Source: Clostridia bacterium (GTDB taxonomy: Bacteria; Bacillota_A; Clostridia; Oscillospirales; CAG-272). From it: 8,079 nt of DNA. The position numbers were made by a program, and so were the translations under genes. Shown piece after piece: positions 1 through 5,997 of this stretch. Below the pieces are notes generated by a model. It ran no database searches and was not told where the DNA came from. It worked only from the letters and a program-made list of their open reading frames with translations. The DNA lies in NCBI GenBank assembly GCA_017959485.1, contig JAGDAM010000256.1:1-8079 (forward strand). Reading direction: 5' to 3'. The first letter of the stretch is position 1. Each line of letters starts with the position of its first letter.

Positions 1-322
1 CGATCTTCGCCGGCTCGGTGGCGCCGTATTCAAAGGGTTTTAAATTGTTGTAGGAGGGATCAACCGGCTTGCCGAGCGCGACTCCGAGCTGTTTTTCGTA
101 GGAATAGGGCCAGACCGCCGGAAGAATGATCGACGACAGAGTAATAATCAGGATAAGTATCAGACTGACCGTCGCCACGCGGTTCTTGAGGAGCCGCTTG
201 ACTCCGTCCTTCAGGAAGGTGGACGACGGACGCATCTGAACCATGTATTCCTTTTCCTCCGCGGTCGCGGGAAGGAAGGAATCGACGTCTATCTGAATAT
301 TGAAAGGTATCTTCTTTTTCAT
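1..322 (-). CDS. oppC: OppC-type oligopeptide ABC transporter permease, N-terminal part (runs off the left edge)
   Basis: Inner-membrane permease subunit that would pair with OppB to form the channel of a peptide or nickel-type ABC importer. About 107 codons are present, starting at the ATG whose complement is at 320-322 (MKKKIPFNIQIDVDSF). An AGGAG Shine-Dalgarno site lies 6 nt upstream and overlaps the oppB stop codon, which fixes the start and suggests translational coupling. Visible are a charged cytosolic N-terminus, a Phe/Leu-Lys-Asp-Gly patch leading into LLKNR, one hydrophobic helix at about residues 50-70 (VATVSLILILIITLSSIIL), then the start of a periplasm-facing loop (WPYSYEKQLG, later YNNLKPFEYGATEPAKI). 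This matches the OppC_N layout, and the FEYG...A.I stretch is usual for clostridial OppC. The EAA loop and remaining helices lie outside the window. The ATPase and binding-protein genes are presumably further left but cannot be seen. Confidence 0.88.
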   Translation of the reverse strand, partial: MKKKIPFNIQIDVDSFLPATAEEKEYMVQMRPSSTFLKDGVKRLLKNRVATVSLILILIITLSSIILPAVWPYSYEKQLGVALGKPVDPSYNNLKPFEYGATEPAKI

Positions 323-332
323 CGTCCGCTCC

Positions 333-1262
333 TCATTCGAAATTGATCCTCGGGTCGACGACCTTGTACATGATGTCGCCGATGAGGTTCATGATGACTA
401 TCAGCGCGGCGAGTATGATCGTCGTGCCCATGATGAGCGGATAGTCGCGTCCGGTGATGCTGTTGACGAAAGCGCGTCCGACGCCCGGGACCGAGAAAAT
501 CTTCTCGACGACGAGCGAGCCGGTCGTGATATAGGCGAGCATCGGGCCGAAATAGGTGATTACCGGAATCAGCGAGTTTTTGAGGGCGTGGCCGAAGATT
601 ATCTTGCCCCAGGACACGCCCTTCGCCTTGGCGGTGCGGATGTAGTCCTGACCGAGCACGTCGAGCATCGAGGATCTCGTAAGACGGGTGATGTACGACA
701 TCGGATAAAGAGACAGAGTGATTATCGGGAGCACGAGTCCCTGCCACGTTTCGCCGTTGGCGGGGAAGAGATGCAGCTTCTCGGACAGGAAGAGAAGAAG
801 CAGCGTTCCCATTATGAACGACGGCATCGAAACGAAGGCGGTGGTTATGACCATTATGATGCGGTCGATCAGTTTGTTGCGGCGGAGAGCCGCGACGGCT
901 CCGAGCACGATCCCGATAACAAGCGCGACGAGAGCCGCGATGATTCCGAGCTTGGCAGACGTCTTCATTCCGTCAAAGATAATATCGACGACTTCACGTC
1001 CGCGCTGTTTGAGCGAGGGTCCGAAATCAAACTTCGTGACTATATCCTTGAGGTAGGTTGCGTACTGTACGAAAAGCGGCTTGTCGAGGCCGTATTTCGC
1101 TTCCATAGCGGCCTGGACCTCCGGAGTCGTCGCCTTTTCGCCGATGAAAGGACCGCCCGGGACCGCGTGCATAACGAAGAAGGTAACGGTTATGACGACC
1201 CAGATCGTGAGCAGCGCGAGCCCGATACGCTTCAGAATGTATGTCAGCGTTTTCGTGTTCAT
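333..1262 (-). CDS. oppB: OppB-type oligopeptide ABC transporter permease
   Basis: Complete 309-residue permease of the OppB/DppB family, the usual family length; it forms half of the transmembrane channel of a peptide-type ABC importer. The N-terminal helix (residues about 9-31) ends in the typical HAVPGGPF segment. It is followed by the extracellular YGLDKPLFVQY stretch and five further hydrophobic segments at about 103-125, 133-157, 176-192, 232-250 and 279-297. The cytosolic EAA loop that contacts the ATPase is at 206-234 (DYIRTAKAKG then NSLIPV), with the conserved VEKIFSVPGVG after it and the family ending DPRI at the C-terminus. The ATG at 1262 has AAAGGA at 1279-1274 with an 11-nt spacer, slightly long. 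The stop codon is 10 nt before oppC. The substrate cannot be told from the permease alone: peptides are the default, but some family members carry nickel or oligosaccharides. Confidence 0.96.
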   Translation of the reverse strand: MNTKTLTYILKRIGLALLTIWVVITVTFFVMHAVPGGPFIGEKATTPEVQAAMEAKYGLDKPLFVQYATYLKDIVTKFDFGPSLKQRGREVVDIIFDGMKTSAKLGIIAALVALVIGIVLGAVAALRRNKLIDRIIMVITTAFVSMPSFIMGTLLLLFLSEKLHLFPANGETWQGLVLPIITLSLYPMSYITRLTRSSMLDVLGQDYIRTAKAKGVSWGKIIFGHALKNSLIPVITYFGPMLAYITTGSLVVEKIFSVPGVGRAFVNSITGRDYPLIMGTTIILAALIVIMNLIGDIMYKVVDPRINFE

Positions 1263-1281
1263 TCCTAAACTATTCCTTTCG

Positions 1282-1316
1282 GTGCATTTTTATTAACAAA
1301 AAAGTCAAAAATGCAC
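1282..1316. repeat. Perfect 10-bp inverted repeat in the oppB leader (operator or RNA hairpin)
   Basis: The arms gtgcattttt (1282-1291) and aaaaatgcac (1307-1316) are exact reverse complements separated by 15 nt. They lie on the oppB transcript roughly 38-72 nt downstream of the predicted start site, and the repeat ends 2 nt before the oppB Shine-Dalgarno site (1279-1274). As DNA it could bind a dimeric repressor across about three and a half helical turns, or less. As RNA it would form a 10-bp stem with a 15-nt loop immediately upstream of the ribosome site. There is no T-tract after the second arm on the minus strand, so it does not look like a terminator. Confidence 0.6.
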
Positions 1317-1360
1317 GGATGGATTCAAAATATCAAAACAGTTAATAAATATTGCGTAAT

Positions 1361-1389
1361 ATTATACAATAAAACGGTCTGAAAGTCAA
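1361..1389 (-). promoter_or_regulatory. Predicted sigma-A promoter for oppBC
   Basis: On the minus strand, TTGACT (1389-1384) and TATAAT (1366-1361) are separated by exactly 17 bp, a five-of-six -35 and a perfect -10. Initiation near 1354 would give a leader of about 90 nt before the oppB ATG at 1262. That leader contains the inverted repeat at 1282-1316. No start-site data are available, so this rests on the consensus match and position. Confidence 0.7.
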
Positions 1390-1400
1390 GTTTCCGGGCT

Positions 1401-1481
1401 AAAAAAGGGGACAGTACCGGGAAAAAACGCGCGGGAGCGCAAAAAATTGGAGAAAAACCGGATTTTGTTATAGCTTTTTTT
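1401..1481. other. Series of A-tracts between the divergent promoters (possible bent DNA)
   Basis: A6 runs at 1401-1406, 1422-1427 and 1441-1446, an A5 run at 1453-1457 and a T7 run at 1475-1481 have centres about 21, 19, 11.5 and 23 bp apart, close to multiples of one helical turn. Such phasing is known to bend DNA. The first tract also lies where an UP element of the leftward promoter would be. Two of the tracts follow a ccggg motif (1394-1398 and 1417-1421). The function is inferred. Confidence 0.35.
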
Positions 1482-1485
1482 CCAA
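1447..1485. repeat. Imperfect 11-bp inverted repeat upstream of the lplD promoter region
   Basis: Arms ttggagaaaaa (1447-1457) and tttttttccaa (1475-1485) are complementary except at one position and are separated by 17 nt. They end 8 bp before the first TATAAT of the rightward unit, a position where an activator or repressor site could sit. The sequence is A/T-rich, so chance is a real alternative. Confidence 0.25.
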
Positions 1486-1493
1486 AATTATTA

Positions 1494-1518
1494 TATAATA
1501 TTCTTGATTTATTATAAT
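1494..1518 (+). promoter_or_regulatory. Tandem TATAAT boxes upstream of lplD
   Basis: Two perfect TATAAT hexamers occur at 1494-1499 and 1513-1518. Neither has a recognisable -35 box at 16-18 bp, and neither has an extended TGn motif. The upstream box would place the transcript start near 1506 and leave the weak GGGGG ribosome site (1523-1527) inside the leader. The downstream box would start near 1525 and cut into it, so the upstream one is favoured. The missing -35 suggests an activator-dependent promoter, but the region is AT-rich and the hexamers could be coincidental. Confidence 0.45.
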
Positions 1519-1537
1519 GTCCGGGGGCTGAGTTGCG

Positions 1538-2911
1538 ATGCGCGTTTATGAAAAAAACGCCGAAGACGTAAATATCGCGTATATAGGCGGGGGATCGCGC
1601 GGCTGGGCGTGGACCCTTATGACAGATCTCGCGAAGGCGGAGGATCTGTCGGGCACGGTACGGCTTTACGATATTGACTTTGACGCCGCAAGGAAGAACG
1701 AGATTATCGGAAACAGGATAACGCCGCGCTGGCGCTATATTGCGGCAAAAACGCCGCGGGAGGCGCTGTCGGGAGCCGATTTCGTCGTGATATCGATTCT
1801 TCCCGGCACGTTCGACGAAATGGAGTACGACGTGCACGCGCCCGAGGCGTTCGGGATCTGGCAGTCGGTCGGAGACACCACCGGGCCCGGCGGGTTCATG
1901 CGCGCGATGCGCACCGTCCCGATGATCCGCGAGATTGCCCGCGAAATCCGCGAATTCTGCCCCGGCGCCTGGGTAATAAACTATACGAATCCGATGGCGG
2001 TCTGCGTTGGGGCCCTCTACCGCGAGTTCCCGGAAATACGCGCCTTCGGCTGCTGCCACGAGGTCTTCGGAACGCAGAAACTGCTGTCCGAGGCGCTGCT
2101 TGACGTTCTCGGGATCGGTCCGGTTCCGCGCGACGAAGTCAGAGTGAACGTCGTCGGCGTCAATCACTTTACCTGGTTTACCGAGGCGCGTTACCGCGAC
2201 GTCGACCTCTTCCCGGTCTTCTCGCGCTTTTCCGATAAATATTACGAGACCGGATTCGAAAAGGGAAAGAACGCAAACTGGCCGACCGATCCCTTCCGTT
2301 CGGCGGTGCGGGTGAGATTCGATCTGTTCCGCAGGTTCGGCTATATCGCGGCTGCGGGCGACAGACATCTCGCCGAGTTTATGGATCCCGGAGATTATCT
2401 TGCCTCTCCCGAACAGGTGAGGAGCTGGAAATTCGGTCTTACGCCGGTCTCCTGGCGCAAAGCGGATCTGGAAAAACGGCTGCAAAAGAGCCGCCGCCTC
2501 TGTGAGGGAACCGAGGAGTTCAAGCTCCGCGACACCGGCGAGGAGGGAGTCGCCCAGATGAAGGCGCTGATGGGGCTCGGTACGAAGGTTACCAACGTCA
2601 ATCTGCCCAACTCCGGCCAGCTGCCCGACCTTCCTTCCGGCGCCGTAGTCGAGACGAACGCCCTGCTCTGCGCCGGAATGATATCGCCCGTTATGGCGGG
2701 ACGCGTCCCGGAATCGATTCTCGGTCACGTTTCCCGCATAGCGAGGGAAAACCTCGATACCGTCGACGCCTGTTTCTCGGAAGACAGGGCAGAGGCCTTC
2801 CGCGCCTTCGCGGCGGGTCATTCGCTCGCCGGTCTTTCGCTTTATGAGAAGGAAAAGCTTTTCGATATTATGTTCAGGGGAACCGAGAAATATCTCGGGA
2901 CGTACCGGTAA
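1538..2911 (+). CDS. lplD: GH4 glycoside hydrolase, probable alpha-galacturonidase (LplD type)
   Basis: Cytosolic NAD- and Mn-dependent glycosidase, 457 residues, full family length. The Rossmann fold opens with AYIGGGSRGW (14-23) for NAD binding. GDTTGPGG (112-119) and INYTNPM (147-153) are family signatures. The metal ligands are Cys173 and His210, in GCCHEVFG (171-178) and GVNHFTW (207-213). GDRHLAEF (274-281) and VETN (371-374) also match the family. Within GH4 the four residues beginning at the metal cysteine track substrate. Here they are CHEV, the signature reported for alpha-galacturonidases such as Bacillus subtilis LplD, and the whole protein follows LplD closely. The expected reaction is release of D-galacturonate from alpha-linked galacturonides of pectin or rhamnogalacturonan. 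The ATG at 1538 has only a weak GGGGG ribosome site 10 nt upstream. It is the first gene of the plus-strand run and lies 31 nt before the binding-protein gene. Family assignment is very sure; substrate is likely. Confidence 0.93.
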   Translation: MRVYEKNAEDVNIAYIGGGSRGWAWTLMTDLAKAEDLSGTVRLYDIDFDAARKNEIIGNRITPRWRYIAAKTPREALSGADFVVISILPGTFDEMEYDVHAPEAFGIWQSVGDTTGPGGFMRAMRTVPMIREIAREIREFCPGAWVINYTNPMAVCVGALYREFPEIRAFGCCHEVFGTQKLLSEALLDVLGIGPVPRDEVRVNVVGVNHFTWFTEARYRDVDLFPVFSRFSDKYYETGFEKGKNANWPTDPFRSAVRVRFDLFRRFGYIAAAGDRHLAEFMDPGDYLASPEQVRSWKFGLTPVSWRKADLEKRLQKSRRLCEGTEEFKLRDTGEEGVAQMKALMGLGTKVTNVNLPNSGQLPDLPSGAVVETNALLCAGMISPVMAGRVPESILGHVSRIARENLDTVDACFSEDRAEAFRAFAAGHSLAGLSLYEKEKLFDIMFRGTEKYLGTYR

Positions 2912-2942
2912 CGATTTCTCTGTTAACGAAAGGAAAGAAAAG

Positions 2943-4451
2943 ATGAAACTGTTTTTCAGAATGCTCGCCCTCGGGGCGGCGGCCGCACTGCTCCTGTCGG
3001 CGCTTGCGGCATGCGCTGGAGGGACTCCGGATGATACCGCCGCTCCCGCGGCAACAACCGCCGCGGCCGAATCCGAAACCTCCGTCGAATCTACCGCCCC
3101 CGGACTGTCTGAGCTTGAGGTTAAGGATCTCGGCGGAAAAGAGATTCTTATGCTCTGGCCTGATTATCTTATCAGCGAGGGACACTTTATGTATAACGAG
3201 CTCGGCTCGGCCGGAGAGGATTCCTCCACGGTAATCGATTCGACCATCTATTCGCGCAACAGAGCGGTCGAAGAGGCGTATAAGGTCAAGATTACGGTAG
3301 GCACAGAGAAGTATTCGTCCATCCCGGGCACCGTCCGCAACGAGTACAAGACGAACGAATCGACCTACGCGGCGGTGGCGACCGTCATCGCGCAGCTTTC
3401 TCCGATAGCGCTCGAGGGCGTTCTCGCGGATTTCCGCGAGCTGAAGTACTACGACGAGGCACAGGAGTGGTGGAATCACAAACTGATGTCGCAGTACGCG
3501 ATCGCCGGCCACCGTTTCTTCGGCTCCGGCGACATAATCTACAGCGACGATCTGTACCCTTACGTCGTTTACGCCAACACCGGGCTTGCGGGGACGCTCG
3601 GGATAAACGATGATTTCTACGATCTCGTGTCGAAGAGGGAATGGACTCTCGACAAGTTCCACGAACTTGCCGTGATCGCCGTCGCCGATCTTGACGGAGA
3701 CGGAGAGGCGGCGTCCTCGGTGAGCGACAGGTTCGGAGCCGCCGACGGAACATCCTTCGCGCGCGCGATCTACTACAGCGCGGGGAAGGGAGTCATGTCC
3801 GCCGACTCCTCGGGAAAACTTACCGTCGATATGACGCTCGAGCACGCCGAGACAGTTCTCTCGAAGGTCAAAGAGGTGTTTCACAAGGATAAGGCCGTCG
3901 TTGACGTCGGAAGCAAATACGGTGTAAAAACCGCCGTCGGAATGATGGAACTCTTCAATTCCGACAGGATTCTCTTCATGCCGGGCGACCTCAAAGCGGC
4001 TCAGACCTTCTCGACTCTTGACAGCGCGCTCTCGGATTTCGCTCTGCTCCCGATGCCTCTGTGGAACAGCGACAGCGACTATATCTGCGTCCTCAACGAC
4101 GCGGTCCTCATCTCGGTTCCCGCGATGTACGCCGACCTTGACGACGCCTCGCTCGTGCTTTCGGCTATGTCGCGCGCGTCGGTAGACACGCTGACCCCGG
4201 CGTTCTTCGAACTGATTCTAACCTACCGCTACCTGACAAGCCCGAAGTCGGTCGACACGCTTCATCTGATCCTCGATTCGACGGTGCCGAGAGACGTCGC
4301 GGATATTCAGGGCTGGGGCGATCTTATGGGAATATTCAGCCGCTGCGCGGTCGAGAATCGGGATGATTTCGCCTCCTCGTTCACCTCCGGAATGAAGACG
4401 CTCAACTCAAAGCTCAGAAGCTACGAAAAACAGCTTCAGGGACTCGGATAA
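2943..4451 (+). CDS. Lipoprotein, extracellular solute-binding protein type (first of two paralogs)
   Basis: Secreted lipoprotein of 502 residues. A signal peptide (MKLFFRM and a hydrophobic core) ends in the lipobox LAAC with acylated Cys24, followed by an Ala/Thr/Glu-rich linker to about residue 55. The mature part resembles the large sugar-binding proteins of Clostridia: GHFMYNE (80-86), RNRAVEEAY (105-113), a WW at 176-177, FFGSGDIIYSD (192-202), EWTLDKF (233-239) and the calcium-loop-like DLDGDGE (249-255). A C-terminal block follows (LSAMSR 406-411, SVDTLTPAFF 413-422, GWG 457-459). It presumably captures an oligosaccharide at the cell surface. The start is set by AGGAAAG 8 nt upstream of ATG 2943; an in-frame ATG at 2844 lies inside lplD and would bury the signal peptide. 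It is 31 nt after lplD and 23 nt before its paralog. No matching permease is visible, and the ligand is inferred only from lplD. Confidence 0.88.
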   Translation: MKLFFRMLALGAAAALLLSALAACAGGTPDDTAAPAATTAAAESETSVESTAPGLSELEVKDLGGKEILMLWPDYLISEGHFMYNELGSAGEDSSTVIDSTIYSRNRAVEEAYKVKITVGTEKYSSIPGTVRNEYKTNESTYAAVATVIAQLSPIALEGVLADFRELKYYDEAQEWWNHKLMSQYAIAGHRFFGSGDIIYSDDLYPYVVYANTGLAGTLGINDDFYDLVSKREWTLDKFHELAVIAVADLDGDGEAASSVSDRFGAADGTSFARAIYYSAGKGVMSADSSGKLTVDMTLEHAETVLSKVKEVFHKDKAVVDVGSKYGVKTAVGMMELFNSDRILFMPGDLKAAQTFSTLDSALSDFALLPMPLWNSDSDYICVLNDAVLISVPAMYADLDDASLVLSAMSRASVDTLTPAFFELILTYRYLTSPKSVDTLHLILDSTVPRDVADIQGWGDLMGIFSRCAVENRDDFASSFTSGMKTLNSKLRSYEKQLQGLG

Positions 4452-4474
4452 TTGGAGATAAAAGGAGAAAACCC

Positions 4475-5980
4475 ATGCTGAAACTGCGTATAACTGCGGT
4501 TCTGCTTCTGGCGAGCGCGCTCTTTCTCGCTTCCTGCGCGAGCGGAACACCCGAGGTAAGCGAAACGACGACCGCCGCCGCGACGCCCGCGGCAACCGAG
4601 ACGGAGAATGTCACGACAGACGAAGAGACTCTTCCGCTGCTTGACGTAAAGTCGTACGCCGGCGAAAAGTTCCGTGTGATCTGGCCCGAGCCGCACGGCG
4701 ACGGTCACTTTATGCACGACGAGATCAACTCGGCAAACGAGTCCGGCGACATTATCAGCGACGCCGTGTTCAAACGCAACCGCCGCGTTGAAGAGGTCTA
4801 CGGGGCAGAGATCGAGTCGACGCTGATATGGTGCAGCAAGATATCCGATCAGGTGACTAAAACGATTGCGTCGGGCTCTCCCGAAGACGTCTGGGACGCC
4901 TTCTGCGCCCCGATAAAGATGGTGACGTCCGCTGCTCTCGAGGGCAAGTGGACGGACTGGCTTTCCATGCCCTATTACTCTGCGCAGATGCCCTGGTGGG
5001 ATTCGCGGATCATGAGCCGCTTCGCGATCGCCGGGAAGCAGTTCTTCGGCAGCGGAGATATCATCTACAGCGATAACTTCTATCCCTACTGCGTGTTTGC
5101 CAATCTCGGCAAATACGGAGACTACGGATTCGGCGAAACGCTCTTCTCAATGGTCGAAAACGAGACCTGGACGCTCGACCGCATGATGGAACTCTGCGCG
5201 TCGGTCCCGGTCAGCAGCGACGACGTCTGGAACTACGAGGACACCTACGGCATTCTCGTGAACACCAGTCTCGCGCAGGCGATGCTTTACGCCTCCGGGC
5301 AGTCGCTCGCGGCGGTCAACGACGCGGGCGAGGCGGAGATCGTACTTACGCTTGAGGGCGCTCAGAACGTTCTCGAGAAGATGGTCAAACTCTTCCACGA
5401 CGGTCACATTGCCTATGACACCGACGAGGATATCGGACACAACATCCCCGGTATGACGCACGCCCAGACGGCGCTCAGCATGTATACCTCCGGCCTCTCG
5501 CTCTTCTACTCGGAGGAGCTTATAATCTCCGAGCGGCTCACGAACGCCGGATCCGAGATAAACACCGGCATACTTCCGCTGCCCAAGTTCAGCTCCGATT
5601 CCGACGGCTACGTCTGTCTTATGAACGACTCCGTGGTGATCGGAGTTCCGGTTAACGCCGATCCCGAGAAGTCGTCGCTCATCCTTTCCGCGATGAGCCG
5701 CGAGTCGGTCGATACCCTGACTCCCGCCTTCTACAACGTCGTTCTCACCTTCCGTTACGCGAACAACGCCGAATCGGTCGAGATGCTCGACATAATCCTG
5801 AAGAGCGCGATCCCGCAGGATATCGGCACGATACTCGGCTGGGGCGGCGTCATGAGCGCGTTCAAAAACTGCGTAACCGTCGGGTCGCTCGACTATGCGG
5901 GCAAGTACGCGTCCACAATCAGGACCGCGACCAACGACGCGAGACAGTTCAACCGCAAAATTGGAAATCTCGGCGGGTGA
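4475..5980 (+). CDS. Lipoprotein, extracellular solute-binding protein type (second paralog)
   Basis: Secreted lipoprotein of 501 residues and a tandem paralog of the preceding gene. The signal peptide ends in the lipobox LASC with Cys21, followed by a Thr/Ala/Glu linker to about residue 52. It shares GHFMHDE (77-83), RNRRVEEVYG (101-110), PWW (173-175), FFGSGDIIYSD (190-200) and TWTLDR (231-236) with its neighbour, and a very similar C-terminal block (LILSAMSR 402-409, SVDTLTPAFY 411-420, GWGG 455-458). It differs by lacking the DLDGDGE calcium-type loop, having SSDDVWNYEDTYG (247-259) there, and by extra cysteines (120, 144, 206, 241). It is probably also a surface sugar-binding protein, perhaps for a ligand of different size or charge. 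An AGGAG site sits 7 nt before ATG 4475. The gap to the next gene is 17 nt. It has no visible permease partner. Confidence 0.88.
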   Translation: MLKLRITAVLLLASALFLASCASGTPEVSETTTAAATPAATETENVTTDEETLPLLDVKSYAGEKFRVIWPEPHGDGHFMHDEINSANESGDIISDAVFKRNRRVEEVYGAEIESTLIWCSKISDQVTKTIASGSPEDVWDAFCAPIKMVTSAALEGKWTDWLSMPYYSAQMPWWDSRIMSRFAIAGKQFFGSGDIIYSDNFYPYCVFANLGKYGDYGFGETLFSMVENETWTLDRMMELCASVPVSSDDVWNYEDTYGILVNTSLAQAMLYASGQSLAAVNDAGEAEIVLTLEGAQNVLEKMVKLFHDGHIAYDTDEDIGHNIPGMTHAQTALSMYTSGLSLFYSEELIISERLTNAGSEINTGILPLPKFSSDSDGYVCLMNDSVVIGVPVNADPEKSSLILSAMSRESVDTLTPAFYNVVLTFRYANNAESVEMLDIILKSAIPQDIGTILGWGGVMSAFKNCVTVGSLDYAGKYASTIRTATNDARQFNRKIGNLGG

Positions 5981-5997
5981 CGCCGGCAAAGTGAAAG

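Noticed and set aside
333..1262. OppB/OppC as the permease partners of the two plus-strand binding proteins
   Set aside because: The binding proteins are of the large sugar-binding type, which normally pairs with MalF/MalG-like permeases, while OppB/OppC pair with peptide-type binding proteins. Divergent transcription alone does not support a link.
300..1268. 322-codon plus-strand frame opposite oppB
   Set aside because: The OppB motifs on the minus strand are clear. The plus-strand product is an Arg/Asp/Glu-rich mirror of oppB codons with no recognisable domain.
1429..1446. gcgc-ggga-gcgc hairpin flanked by A6 runs as a terminator
   Set aside because: The stem is only 4 bp. It would terminate nothing obvious, since the flanking genes diverge.
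1325..2821. 498-codon open frame on the minus strand opposite lplD
   Set aside because: The GH4 reading on the plus strand is unmistakable. The antisense translation is Arg/His/Asp-rich without family motifs, and the open frame follows from the third-position GC bias of the real gene.
2844..2942. N-terminal extension of the first lipoprotein starting inside lplD
   Set aside because: The frame is open, but it would place 33 residues before a good signal peptide. ATG 2943 has its own well-placed AGGAAAG.
2874..3884. 336-codon minus-strand frame opposite the first lipoprotein gene
   Set aside because: It is a shadow of a gene with a clear signal peptide, lipobox and paralog. Its product is of low complexity and has no ribosome site I trust.
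5147..5989. 280-codon minus-strand frame opposite the second lipoprotein gene
   Set aside because: It is a shadow frame; the plus strand is supported by paralogy with the neighbouring gene.
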